A stretch of 64,000 nucleotides of DNA from Cryptomeria japonica (Eukaryota; Streptophyta; Pinopsida; Cupressales; Cupressaceae): assembly GCF_030272615.1 (NCBI RefSeq), contig NC_081415.1:193858695-193922694 (forward strand), in the 5' to 3' direction. Shown one piece after another: positions 1 to 11,340 of the stretch (position 1 is the stretch's first letter; each line of letters opens with the position of its first letter). The notes below the pieces were generated by a model. The model was not told where the DNA came from and ran no database searches. It saw only the letters and a list, made by a program, of their open reading frames with translations. A program made the position numbers and the translations under genes.

Positions 1-8
1 CTTATGAA

Positions 9-2266
9 ATGGTCAATAATGATGCAAAAATAGATGTATGTGAGTGGTTAAAGGATGAGTTGATAGACAACCTGAAAAAGGTCAAAGGTGATAAGAAGGT
101 ACTTTTTGTTTTGGCAATCTTCTTGTATGTCTCATGTTGTACTTCACAAAAGAAGTTCCCGGTATTGGAAAGAAAGACTTTGGATATGATATACCGGGAG
201 GCAAACAATTGCTAGAAAACTTCACCGGTATGGGAACATACAAAGAAAAAAATATAACAAAGTACTTCAAAACCTTCAAAGCAAAAATGAAAACAAGAAA
301 GAGACTTCCACAAAGTATTGTAGAAAAATATGAAAAAGAAATATGTTTTGTAATAAAAAAGGATAAAATCTGGATGGAGGCAATTCTTCCTAGAACTGTA
401 TGGGTAACAGAAATGGGGTATGAGGTAGATGTAAATATCATGGAAACTTATGCTAAAGCCTTATTAAAGGCACCTAGATAACCAGAAGAAAAGGCTTTTG
501 GAAATGCACAAACAATAGATAGTGATGTACAAACATTGAAATAAAGAAAGATAAGAGAAAAGTACATAAGGAGTGCATCTAAACAAGTTAAGGAAATAAA
601 AGAAAATGTCATGAACATAACTAGAATAAAGGAAAGTGACCTAGCAGGATTACAACTAGAGGCACACATCTCACCGGTTGGTACATCATTTGATAGTGAA
701 ATTTCTACTGAGTTTAAGAGAGTTGATAGGAAGAGAAAACCTTCACCGGTACCCTCTCCTCCTCCCAAGAAAACAAGAAAAACAAGGCAGAAGCAATAGG
801 CAGTGAGACCACTGACAAAGAAGTTGACACTAAAGAAGAAAAAGAAAAAATAGGTTATACCACCATTGGACAACTTACTGAGTGAGATAACTAATGAAGG
901 CAACTTAGCTAATGTTAGCAAACCGTATAATACATTCACTAATGAAGAAAAGGAAAGTATTGAGAATAGCATAATACTACATCTTGATATATACAAGAAA
1001 GTATTAATAGAAGTTGTAGATGATTTCCCAAGTGAATTATACAGCAGGCTAGATGCCAAAAGGATTGCAGTCATGGAGCTTGACAAGAAACTAAAGATTG
1101 AAAAACTACTAGCTATACATCTGGTCAACTCTATAGAAGAAATTAATGAATTAATTAGTGAAGCTAATAGATTAGTTTTTGCAAGTGGACACCGACATGT
1201 AAGCCTGATGGCTAGTAGAGTCAATGAAATTGCAGAAGAAACAACAGACACGTGGGATATCTTTTTTGTAGAGAAGGAAAAATAGGAAGAGCTGAACAGA
1301 CCGAAGAAAAATTTCAAGGTTTATCAGAAGGACAGAGACAAGGGGAAAGGTAAAGCTGGTGGAATACCAAATATAAAAGTAACTGCCAACCTACCACCAC
1401 CTTTGGTTACTCCACCAGTACAGACTGATAACACACCAGCTATTGAGAATGTGGACACAACACATGAGGACACTAACCCTGATTCAGAAATTTTGTACAC
1501 TATGAACGTTGATACTTAGGAAGTAAAAATTGTAGTGGATAAAGATAACACAGAGGTAAAGAAAGAAATTTCTACTGAGCAACCGACATAACATATTGAG
1601 GTTGAAACACAAACAAGGAAAATAGAGCAAGCAGAGAATTCAGGGGAACCATTGGACAGTGGAATGGTTACTAGTAGTGTAGATGCTGGCACAATAAAAC
1701 TGACAGAGATACCAACACTGAATAACACGGAGATATTGAGAGTAGATAGTATAGTGAAACCAACTGATTCACAGGTATGCATTGAGGTAGTGCAACCAGC
1801 AATCACTGAGAAACCAAAACCATTGCTAGTAGAAATGCAAACACAGACTGATCCACTAGAGGTGGATACAAGAAAATTGGTTACTCCCACTGGAAGCACT
1901 GAGATAGTAAAGGTAGTTGGTTAGACATCTAGTACTTCACTGAGAAAATTTAGACCTACTAATGTGACTGAAGTACTTCTGGATTCAATAAAGAAAATAA
2001 CAAATTGTAATGCATTGGCCTATAAGGAGATTGATGACACAATACCTACTCTTAAGATGATTGCACCCAAATGCAATGTAGATAATGTAAAGGATTCTTT
2101 AAGTCAGTTAGACACATTGTCTAAATATATTGCTGGTAATATACTGACAGTTGATCAAATAAATAAGGAAACATTCAAGGAGAAAATTGAAAATGAAAAA
2201 GAAAAATTCTTTGAGGAAACAATAAACAAGTGCATGAAACACATCAATACACTTTTATCGCACTAA
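9..2266 (+). pseudogene. Accessory ORF of element A between pol and 3' LTR, degenerate
   Basis: Reading is open from position 9 in one frame, then shifts near position 134-215 to a second frame that continues to 2266, broken by in-frame stops at about 481, 797, 852, 1285 and 1922. The product is hydrophilic and rich in Lys, Glu, Thr and Ile, with a basic segment ending IVEKYEKEICFVIKKDKIWM near 330-380. Middle parts are acidic and Thr/Pro-rich. I recognise no enzymatic domain. Its place, downstream of where pol should be and upstream of the PPT, is the env-like position used for extra ORFs in some Sireviruses; that it is structural or env-like is only inference. The continuous reading across several stops shows a once-intact gene, now dead. 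Confidence 0.6.
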
Positions 2267-2319
2267 ATACAACAATTTTGGAGTATACATAACTGTATAG
2301 AGACACTTGCAAGACAAAT

Positions 2320-2627
2320 ATGTTAACAGTGGACATTGATAAGGAAATAAGCAAAGTTCAAAAGGAGATAAATGGTATAGCTGATAATATCATTGGTTCA
2401 TCTGAACCTATTTCAGTTATTGAACAAGAAACTATTGGATTTGAGGAAAAATTGGAGTAGTTAGAGAAAGAGAAAGAAAGGATCAAGGCAAAAGCCAGAG
2501 AGCTTAAGCACAAACTTAGTCCTAAGTTAGACAACCTTATATTTCTGAGGAAAGAAATCTCTGAGGCATTAATTCAAGGTCAAAGGTCACCGGAGGAACA
2601 TATACATCATCTCACCTGTACAATCTA
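2320..2627 (+). pseudogene. Coiled-coil tail of the element A accessory ORF
   Basis: A third frame opens at an ATG at 2320 and encodes a strongly charged, heptad-like stretch (for example LEKEKERIKAKARELKHKL) broken by one TAG at about 2458. It follows the long ORF within 60 bases and is most simply its C-terminal end after another frameshift. The predicted helix content suggests a coiled coil. No function can be assigned. Confidence 0.45.
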
Positions 2628-2783
2628 GAGAACCAAGGTAACTATGAAGGACAACAACATATTTATACAAAGCTTAAAGTTGGTATTAGTAGAAGTATTC
2701 CAGATTGTAACCAATCGGTTACAAAGTTCAAGTTGAAATTTTGCACTCATTTCACAATTTTTGACAACCTTTGTCATTGATGT

Positions 2784-2795
2784 CAAAGGGGGAGT
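2784..2795 (+). other. Extra polypurine-tract-like motif of element A
   Basis: AAAGGGGGAGTA, preceded by a TGTCATTGATGTC context that resembles the functional tract at 2924. Multiplied PPT-like motifs upstream of the 3' LTR are described for Sireviruses. Confidence 0.55.
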
Positions 2796-2923
2796 AGTGG
2801 ACAGAGAAAAATGGTTATCAGAGGAAATCATCTGATCAAGGGGAGCATACATTTTTGGTAACCTTTTTGGACTTCATTTTTGGAAACAAATTTTTGGATT
2901 TTTCTCATGAGTGTTGCCATCAA

Positions 2924-2939
2924 TGCCAAAGGGGGAGAT
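2924..2939 (+). other. Polypurine tract of element A
   Basis: GCCAAAGGGGGAGATT lies directly before the TGTTGG that starts the LTR. This is the typical plant copia plus-strand primer site. Confidence 0.75.
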
Positions 2940-3722
2940 TGTTGGCATTCTACACTCTAGTAAGAAATGATAGTATTGTCAATAATGGAAACCTATCAGC
3001 AACCTACATGCAGCCACCTGACATTCATCTGGTAAATCACCGGCAAACATTGACAGCGACAGACACTTCGCCAGCAATGACAAGAATGTATACCGACACC
3101 CTAGCTGACAGAAACAACTTTTGTTTATTGTATTTAATTGTAAATATATTTTGTAAAGTCGACATGTCATATTGTAATAGACTCATGTATGTATGAGATC
3201 TTGTAAATGATTTTGAGAGGAAATAATGATGGATGTAGAGAATTGATGAGCAAATATTAAGGCAAATTTTGTCTGAAGTTTATGGTTATAGTATGAGCTT
3301 AAATCGGTACTGAACCTCACATAGCAGATGTTGAATTGTAGCAGTACATTATATTGGATTTTCATAATCCATTTTGTAAGTCAGTGAGACTTCCATTTGT
3401 AATTGAGCAATGAGCTCTAGGCAGTTGGCCTTCCTGCATGTGCAGTCCCCTCTTGTAAGTAATATTTATTCATTGGCCAGTGAGTGAATATTGTGGGTCA
3501 CAAATCCCACCGAGGTTTTTCCCACATTGGGTTTCCTGATTAAACATCTTATATTAGGCATGTTTTCTATGTTGTCTTTACTGTTCCTATTTACTACATT
3601 AATTCTTGTTTACGGGTACACTATTTTGGAATGCAACATACTTAATAAGGTTAAAGATTTTGTTCACCGGCTAGATACTGATTCACCCCCTCCCCCACCT
3701 CTCAGTATCTTTGGGACTATCA
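2940..3722 (+). repeat. 3' LTR of element A
   Basis: It starts TGTTGGCATTC right after the PPT and ends near TTTGGGACTATCA. The end is preceded by a pyrimidine-rich stretch of the kind (ATTCACCCCCTCCC) often seen just before copia LTR ends. Length is about 783 bp. The right edge is judged from style, since the matching 5' LTR is outside the window, so it may be off by some bases. Confidence 0.6.
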
Positions 3723-3774
3723 TTAATCCTAATAGTCGGACTTTAATGTCTAACTTGCAAGGGTTTTAGTCCTG

Positions 3775-4650
3775 CATGTCAGACTTTAAAGTTTGACATG
3801 CACTGTGTAAACTGGTAATTAATGGCCACATTAATTGCCAAATTAAGGGTTATTTATTAATGTTTTGGAGTTTATTTCTTCATTCTTGTTTGCGATTTCA
3901 CCTCTGCATGTGCCTCCTATTTCCTCCTCCATTTTCACTTGCCTAGCTTGCAGATTTGTTAGATATCCACCAAATTTTTGTTCACTGTGGTGGATTGAGG
4001 TAGGTTTTTGTTCTATTTTTATTTGTTTCTTTCATGTTCTTCTCCCGTGTCGTGTTCTTTCTTTTCTGCCTTTCTTTCCTTTGGTTTTCTATTGATCAGA
4101 GGCGCATCGGACATTAAATTTTGATTGGTCTTCGATTTTCCCAATCCACAAGAGATCATTTCAATCTTCCCTTTTCCATAGCCTGCATAACGGGTTTTAT
4201 TACCTGATCTGCAGGCTTTATGCTAAGATCCCTCTCATGTCAGACTTTAAAGTCCAATATGTAGGAGGGTAAACCTCGTATATTGGAATTTAATGTCCGA
4301 TATGTGAGGGGATATTGTTCAATTGACATGTCAGATTTTAAAACCTAACAGGTCAATCAGATCACCCTTCCATTGCACATCGAAGTTTAAAGTCCAATGT
4401 GCCAGTCTTGCTAAATGTTTTTCCCCCAACTTGCACATCGAACTTTAAAGTCTGATGCGCTAGTGATTTTTCCCCAATTCGAACATCGGACTTTACAGTC
4501 TGATGTGCCAATGTTTTTTCCCCAATTTACACATCGGACTTTAAAGTCCGATATGCAAGTAATATGTTTTATCTTTGCACATTGGACTTTAAAGTCTGAT
4601 GTGCAGATTTTGACTGCTAAGGTGCAGATCGGACTTTTTTACCTGACTTG
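3775..4650 (+). repeat. Palindrome array 1 (TTTAAA-centred)
   Basis: About ten imperfect palindromes of 25-30 bp are spaced roughly 45-60 bp apart in the dense part (4235-4650). A typical unit is ATCGGACTTTAAAGTCCGAT, flanked by CAC/GTG-type arms. Individual units are seen near 3779, 4235, 4273, 4325, 4378, 4433, 4483, 4529, 4576 and 4622. The spacers are unrelated pyrimidine-rich sequence, so this is not a simple satellite. The array precedes the accessory ORF of K copy 1. Clustered palindromes in LTR regulatory regions are reported for Sireviruses; a protein-binding role here is inference. Confidence 0.8.
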
Positions 4651-4775
4651 TCATTTTTGATAGTTTTGCTCCCAAGCCAGTTCTGAGTCTGATTTTCTGA
4701 TCCGATTGATAAATTTGATTTTATTGATGATGATAACTATCAAATGAGCTAATCCTTAGTGTTGAATGCAGTCAT

Positions 4776-7700
4776 TTGCAAATTTCAAGGCCCTCTCATG
4801 AAAAATCAGAGCCTTCTTTGAGTCAATTGGAATCTTCTCCAGGTAAAACATCAGCAAAGAAGATGAAGTACAAGTATGATAAGTACTTAAATTTGTACCC
4901 AGAAAGTTCAGTAGATTCAAATATCAAGGAGATAAAAGATACAAAAATTGAACATGTTAGTATGTAGGAGTTTATTTATTGAGTTGAGAAAACTCCTTCC
5001 TGCCTAACAAACCTGATCAAATCTGAGTTGCATAAATATGCTTCCTTCCTAGTTGCAGCTCATGATCCGGATTTTGTACTTGCAGTAGCGGATCACTTCG
5101 ATCTAAATGCAAGAAAAGTTAGGGATGCTGATCAAAATGTGATCATGACTCTGGATAGTGTTTTCTTCAACAGTGTTTTCAAAGGTTCTTTAGTCAAGCA
5201 AGTAGCCGACATTTCTCAAGAAAGTGCTCAAGAGTACTATGAGAAAAATGAGGTCAAATGCAAGAAAGTGAACAATATTGTGTACCTCTCTACTACCAGA
5301 AATTCTACCACCTCGCGATGGCCCAATTATTTTCATAGGATTGAATTCAATGAGGAGTACAATGATATGGTCACCATGTTGGCAAAAGAGAAGGGTTTAA
5401 AGGACTCTCATTACTTTCAAAGCTGGATGTGTTATTAAATAAATATAATCAGGAAAGGGGTTGCTAGGATTGATTGGGGTGAGTAGATCAGTGATGCACT
5501 CTGTGCACAGTTGAAAGAAGTCAAAGTGACATTGAAATTCTATATGACTTCTTACTTGGTTTATGCAGCCGCTTCCATGACGCAATATCCAAGTTTGTCT
5601 ACTAAAGGTGATAGGAGATTAGTGCCTGTCTGGGAATACTATGATCAACTCACAACCAAGAATCAAGGTAGCCACTTTAGAAGAGTTAATGATGCCTTCT
5701 TTGTTGTGTGGAAGTGCATGTTTGATAAAAGCCTACAGAAGAAAAGATTAGCAAAGGGTGCATATAATAGGGTGTCTCATTTTGGATGTGTTTTTCTCCA
5801 GTTCCCAACATTCACTTACATTTGGATTGGATGTTTCTTAGGTGAACCCTTCATTCTACCAAGGTATCCTTTTGATAAGATCATTCTCATGGAGTTGTGT
5901 CGACAACTGATCTATGTGCATGAAAAGAAATCGCAAGCACATAAGACTGGGTTGAAGTTCCCAGAATCTATTGGCAGGTACTCAGTTCTAACAAACCCCA
6001 AGGGAAAGAACATGGAGGAAGAAATGCAATGGAATACTATGAGAAGATTCAAGGCACAAAATAATTTTGATTTTCATGGCATGAAGAGAAAGCTCAAGAG
6101 GAGTTACACCCATGTCTATAGGCTTGAGGATGTATGGGCAGACTGCAAAGATGAAGAAGATATAAGAAGGATGGATTTTAGTTGTCTTACTCTAGAACAG
6201 ATTGAAAATTTGGATTTGGCAAAGATCCCAATGACCATGGAAGACACTGAAGACATAATAGACCTAGTCAATTATGAAAAGAAGATTGCCGACTCTCCAA
6301 TTCCACCAGTGCAATGGTCAAAAAAGGAAATTAGGTCTATCACCCAAAGAATCTCTCCTATTTTGGCAAACACAAATTTATGGTTGTTAAAAAGGAATCT
6401 TAGAATGAAACATTTTCCTGCTAGTTCTTGAGATGACGATAATAGTGATGGCCCAATTGGTAAGACAACTACGGCTGAAACAAGAACCAAGGGCAAAGAA
6501 GATTCACAAGCATTATCCTCGGCCCCTGCAACGCAATCCAAGGGGAAAGGACCCAAAATCAAGTTCACAATTAAAGGGTCCAAGAAAGTTGAATCATCTT
6601 TAACAGCACAAGAGACAACCACAAAGGAACCAGAACAACAGTCTGCTAGAGATATTGAAAAAGAAAAGGAGATAGAAGAAGGTGAAATTACTCAGCAAGA
6701 GGAAGCACAGGTTGAAGAAACATCACATTTTGGTGAAGTTGATGTTCCAACCACTTCATAGGCACCAACTCATTCAAAAGTGATTATCTATTCCATCGAT
6801 TCTGATTCTGATCAAGAAGAAGAGGATTTTGATGATGAGGACCTGGGCATGGGCATGACTCAGTCAGAGGCTGCTCAACATTTTCTTGCACTATCCAACT
6901 TTTCTATCCTCGATGATATTCCTTCAACCACCATTAAATCTTCAATATTGGAGTTTCCTGAAGCTATGGATCAAGAATTCGCGAAACAAAAAATGATGAC
7001 TTTACCTTCTATGGTGGTCATAACAGAGATTCCATCTCTAGTAAGCACTAAAGTTATTTCTACTATGGTGGTTATAACACAAATTCCACCTCTAGTTACT
7101 ACTCAAATTGTTTCCACTACACCTTCCACTCTCTCCTCTGCTTGAGAAGTTTCTCGACGATTTTCGCTCCATAGCATAAATCCTGCCATGGCAACATATA
7201 TAGTCCACATCAGCAGTTGTTACTACATTAGCAGGTATATCACTGGATACTTCAGCATTGATATCAATAACAACATCTACAACCACTACAAGGTCAAGCC
7301 AGTTTTCTCCTAAAATACCAAGTGAGACTCAACAAGAAGCTACTAATCCACCGGCCAATCCTAAATGACCACCTTGGATGGAGGTAGTAGCACCTAAGAG
7401 GAAGAAATAGGTGATTTTGCTTGATGAGTTTGACTTTAAGCAGTTGGTTCCTCAGAAGCCCAATGGAATAAAGAAGTCGAAGACTGTTTCCTAGGTGTTA
7501 GTAGACCCGACCTCTAAAAGGAAGTATGTTGAGGTCATGGTGCCATCAACAGATAAGAATAAAGTTGATATATAACCCGAGGATTACATCATGCAAATCA
7601 TAGAACTTGTGGAGGAGATGCATGAGAGTTTTAAGCTGGATTCTCAGGTGGCTTTAAACTCTTTGTTACAGAGACTTGGACCAAGAGAGGGATGAGAAGA

Positions 7701-8523
7701 ATGAATTAAAATAAAAATGTGAACAATTGACTAATGTTCTTCTGAAAGTTACCCAATCCTCCCAGAAATTAAGCCCATAGGATCCTCAATGGACACTAAA
7801 GCTCTTAATAAAATTGAACAGGTAGGAGCCAAGGGCCGAGTGGTGGACAAGTGGATTGCATGGCTAAAGTTAGAAGGGTCTCATCTCCTAAGTTCAATAG
7901 TTGGGTTATTGACGGACTTTGAAGTGATCCAAAGTTAGATGCAAAGTGTCAAAACTTCATTATCTCAGGAGATTGAAAATATTGAGAAAAGTACAATCCT
8001 TTGGAGCAAAATGGTGGACTTCAAAATAGATGTCCTCGTTGAAAATATAGTGTTTCCTTCAACGGAAAAATATATCCAAATCTTGTCGCTATTGTCTTAT
8101 AGGAAAGAGACAATAAGGTTGATGATAGTAGAGCTGGATTGAGAACAGAAGGAAGGTGATGATGAGATTGATCTCATTTTTGCTAGGATTGTTGACCTTC
8201 CTTGTTATCTATATGATGACAATCAGAATCTCATTACTAGTGATGCCATCACACAAGAATTTTTGTCCTTAATGGATCATTGCATGAGACAAGACTTCTC
8301 ACTTGGTGCATTCGATAAGTTACTGGAGATCCAAGTGTGTTTTGATGTCCTCACATCCATGCCAAAGGACAAGAAAAAGAAATATGTAGAGGCTGAGGAT
8401 ATGATCTCCCATGTTCGTGTGATCATAGATTCTACCTAGATGCCAAACCAAGATGAGATGGAGGCTATCCTGACTAAGTTCAAGGAATTCCACAAATCAA
8501 ATGAGGAGGAGAAAAATGAATAA
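4776..8523 (+). pseudogene. Large accessory ORF of unit K (copy 1), degenerate
   Basis: One frame runs from 4776 to about 7145 with stops near 4965, 5436, 6429 and 6759. A second frame covers about 7290-7700 and a third covers 7939-8523 with stops at 8140 and 8437. The ancestral protein would be over 1,200 residues. Its N-terminal half (about 5028-6420) looks folded, with a hydrophobic and aromatic core. The middle (6430-6850) is Lys/Glu/Ser-rich and acidic, followed by a Thr/Val/Pro stretch and a charged C-terminal part ending in KFKEFHKSNEEEKNE. I recognise no catalytic motif, gag, RT or integrase. It lies between palindrome array 1 and the TATA-bearing LTR end, and its last codons recur in K copy 2 (11341-11417). 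It may be a transposon accessory protein; its function is unknown. Confidence 0.6.
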
Positions 8524-9439
8524 AGAGTCCCTTTTTGACATTTTCTTTTCATGTAGTTGCATTGTTAGATGCTGCAAGTTTTATCCCAGCTGCATATTTT
8601 CTTTCTACTATAGTTGTAGTCAAGTGGGACTGTCCAATTGAATTAGTCAACTGTGCCCTCATTTTTCTCCACTTTTCTTATATATAAGGGGAACCCTCAT
8701 TTGTATATTTTATCTTGGATTATGCTAAGCAAAACTTTGCTAAATTTTTGCCTCAACTAAGACTTTGAGCTTTTGTTGTGAAAATTTGATCAAGCAAATA
8801 AAGAAAGTGATTTTATTTGATCCCAAACTTTGTGTTGTCTTTAAAAAGAGTTGCTTATATGAGTTGATGTTCTTATGTTCATGACTTATATATGTTCTTG
8901 AATTTCTTGATATAGGAAGTATTGTTAAGTGGATTTAAGAGCTCTTGAATTGTGAAAGTAGATTTTGTGCTCCTTGAATATTTGAGAAATTTTCTATTGT
9001 TAAGTGATTGGTAGTAGGCTTTGTATTTCTACTATTGTTTGTAGTTTTTAGGATTAAGGAATTATACTTGAAGAATTTGAGCTGCAAGTTGAATTCCTTA
9101 TCATTGTGATAATTAGTTTAGTTAGTGTTATACTCAAGAAAAACTTTGTGCTTCTTGTTTATAAAATCTTGATATAGTTTGTTGGATAAATTCGTTAATT
9201 TCCATAAGTATCGAAGTGATAGGGAAATTGTAACAAAGTGAAGGGAGAATACATTAACTCTGAAAAAAGACAGTTATATGCCCAACACTAACCCACAGAT
9301 TTTAATTTCTTATTAGTTAGAGAAGAGATTTCAAAGAGAACCTCCCCTTGATGAGAGGAGAGATTAATTTCTCAACATAGTTGTGAGTGAATCATATATT
9401 TTGTCATTGGTGCACTAGTGACAAAATATTCACCCAACA
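8524..9439 (+). repeat. K copy 1: promoter, polyadenylation and 3' end of an LTR-like unit
   Basis: This stretch is collinear with 11418-12333. Shared stretches include TTTTCATGTAGTTGCATT, TTGAATTAGTCAACTGTG and the closing TGACAAAATATTCACCCAA. It contains a TATA box, an AATAAA at 8797 and a terminal CACCCAACA. This is the layout of the end of U3 plus R and U5. No gene is seen in it. Confidence 0.65.
8681..8688 (+). promoter_or_regulatory. TATA box of K copy 1
   Basis: TATATAAG lies about 160 bp after the accessory ORF stop and about 115 bp before AATAAA. Copy 2 has the related TATATGAG at 11575. Transcription from here would run away from the ORF, so the ORF would sit in U3. Confidence 0.6.
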
Positions 9440-9447
9440 AAGTCAGA

Positions 9448-9567
9448 TTGGAGTATGTATTTGCAAAGGAATAGATTGCAGATATCTTTACAAAGCCTTT
9501 ACCGAAAGATACTTTTGAGTATCTCAGAGAGAAGTTAGGGGTGATTTCCCCTCCTGATGAGAATTAA
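9448..9567 (+). pseudogene. Ty1/copia RNase H C-terminal remnant
   Basis: Forty codons read through as the copia RNase H tail: a conserved IADIFTKPLP block followed by an FEYLREKLGV-type ending and TAA at 9565. A TAG at 9472 replaces what is normally a Gln codon before the IADIFTKPL block, which fits a CAG to TAG change. The rest of pol is missing: the preceding base is almost directly the end of K copy 1, so the gag-pol body was deleted or recombined away. Confidence 0.85.
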
Positions 9568-9645
9568 GGTGCATGGATTTGCATCAGTCCGATGAACTTC
9601 ATAGAGATATTTTATGCTCTAGATTGATGAGTGCAACTGCTACTC

Positions 9646-9918
9646 AGGGGGAGTAGTCAGTGTCAATGTTGGTGGCTCAGATGTTCATATTTGTGAAGCT
9701 AATTCAGGGGGAGAAAATTATGATTCCCGAGCCTTTGTTAATGATGTCAAAGGGGAAGAGAAGCATGTGAAAAAATCTATAAGAGAGTAGAGAATTTTGA
9801 TATTTGATTTTTTTGTCAAAGGGAGAGATGATCCTTGTGATTGCTGAGAGTTGATTTCTTTCTTTGTATTGATTGTTTTTCACATTCATATGTTGCCATC
9901 AATGCCAAAGGGGGAGAT
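9646..9918 (+). other. Multiplied purine motifs and PPT before K copy 2
   Basis: GGGGGAG-type motifs occur near 9648 and 9705, with weaker ones (AAAGGGGAAG, AAAGGGAGAG) near 9748 and 9818. The functional-looking tract GCCAAAGGGGGAGATT abuts TGTTGG at 9919. This repeated pattern is a Sirevirus hallmark and matches the 2784/2924 pair of element A. Confidence 0.75.
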
Positions 9919-10126
9919 TGTTGGATATTGGCTAATATGTTGTCATTTATGTGTGTTCTCCTTGAGTTTGGCACGGCCAAAATTGTTAGGCAACCCTACA
10001 AAACTTGTCTGTTTCGTACCTCACGGGCTTCGCGATAGGCTAATTGACCTAGTTGATTAATCGCTTTTTCATTTTTTGTCTTTATGTTTGGTCATTTAGA
10101 AGTTAGAAAGTTTTTATGTTTTGACT

Positions 10127-10616
10127 GATAGGTCAGACTTTAAAGTCTGACCTTTAGTGAGTCATATCATCATATCGAACTTTAAAGTCTGATGTGCTAG
10201 TTTCCCTTGTTTTAAGTGACTGATAGGTTGGACTTTAAACTCTGACCTGTAGTCAGGTTTCTTTTATTTGCCTATAGATCGAACTTTAAAGTCCGACCTG
10301 TAGGAAGAAGTTAGATTATGCTTTTCAACATCAAAATTTAAAGTCCAATGTGCATAGTCTTGTTGATTTCCTAACTCACATGTCGGGGTTTAAACCCCAA
10401 CATGTGAGGTTGAAATACCCTTAACTAGCATATCAGGTTTTAAACCCCGACATGCGAGGGTTTTTCTTTGTTACTTCCTCAACTGACAGGTTAGGTTTTA
10501 AAACCCAACATGTCAGTCCTTTGTTACTTCCTCAACTGATAGGTCGGGCTTTAAAACCCAACATGTCAACTAACTGACTTTTAGTCGACACATAAGAATT
10601 TAAAGTCCAATGTGTC
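10127..10616 (+). repeat. Palindrome array 2, left part
   Basis: About ten palindromes are spaced 42-60 bp apart, near 10127, 10168, 10222, 10264, 10327, 10376, 10431, 10485, 10533 and 10585. Two sub-types occur. One has centre ACTTTAAAGT, with arms such as GGTCAG/CTGACC. The other has centre GGTTTAAACC, for example CATGTCGGGGTTTAAACCCC. They correspond to array 1 in copy 1. Confidence 0.8.
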
Positions 10617-11072
10617 TGTTGGTGTAAATAATTATTCATCTTGGATGTTATTACACCTTACTTAAGTGTACTTAAGAAATGTATTTCATAGTAGTTTGGG
10701 TATGAGACACTTGGGTGTTTGTGCCACATTGGGATAGTGTGTATAGGAGAATTTCCACCTTTTGTGGACTTATCTTGTTGTTACATTCCACATTCACTGG
10801 GTGATCCACCTCATGTGGAATATTATATTGTTTCTCCTACCTACCCACACCTATTTCCTACCTACCCTTGTTTCTTATAGCCACATGTCATGTTTGTGTG
10901 TTCACATATTCATATAGCCTTGCCTATATAAGGAGGCTGATATTCATTGTATGTAACGCTTGATGATCCAGTTGATCAGTATTTTCATCTTGATAGAATA
11001 CAGTTTATTCCTATCAATATTTTGTCTCTCTTGTATTTTTCATTGAGCCCTAGATCTTGGCAAAATATCACA
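10617..11072 (+). mobile_element. Solo copia-type LTR inserted in palindrome array 2
   Basis: A 456-bp unit begins TGTTGGTGTAAATAATTATT and ends CAAAATATCACA. It has a TATA box (CTATATAAGG near 10924) and is bounded by near-identical 5-bp sequences, GTGTC (10612-10616) and GTATC (11073-11077). Palindromes resume right after it. No internal region is present, so it is a solo LTR left by LTR-LTR recombination. Confidence 0.75.
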
Positions 11073-11099
11073 GTATCAATAGAATTTTCCAAACCTTTA

Positions 11100-11245
11100 G
11101 AGTGTAGGTCAGACTTTTTTCTCCGACCTGCCAATCTGAGTTTTTCCCTAACTTACAGGTTGGAATTTAAAGTCGGACATGCAATGAGCCTTATTCCTCT
11201 AATTGACATATTGGACTTTTTCTTTGATTTGCCAGTTTTTGATAA
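11100..11245 (+). repeat. Palindrome array 2, right part
   Basis: Three more degenerate palindromes of the same family lie near 11106, 11154 and 11206. The last stretch (TTGGACTTTTTCTTTGATTTGCC and following) aligns with 4625-4660 of copy 1, which places the deletion of the accessory ORF just downstream. Confidence 0.6.
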
Positions 11246-11340
11246 TATTTTTTATAAGTCTCGTTTGACTCCAGATTTTTGTGTCACCTAATGATATTCT
11301 TCTTCTAATGATTACTAAGCCATTTCCAATTCCACCATCA

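Larger units (their letters stand above)
1..3722 (+). mobile_element. Element A: 3' half of a Sirevirus-like Ty1/copia retrotransposon
   Basis: The segment runs from the left window edge through a degenerate long ORF, two GGGGGAG purine tracts and a 3' LTR. The second tract, preceded by ATCAATGCCAAA and followed by TTGTTGG, is the usual copia polypurine-tract/LTR junction, and an extra purine tract upstream is a known feature of plant Sireviruses. Gag, pol and the 5' LTR would lie to the left of the window. The assignment to copia rests on this junction and the LTR style, because no RT or integrase is visible here. Confidence 0.7.

Noticed and set aside
448-1317. 289-codon minus-strand open frame, Ser/Leu/Phe-rich
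   Set aside because: It is antisense to the element A accessory ORF, and its composition mirrors the A-rich sense strand; no domain is visible.
3775-4650. CRISPR-like array
   Set aside because: Repeats are palindromes of variable sequence with irregular spacing in a plant retroelement context; there are no cas genes.
4415-4660. Short repetitive protein (HRTLKSD repeats)
   Set aside because: It is only a translation of the palindrome array; the repeats are conserved as palindromes, not by codon.
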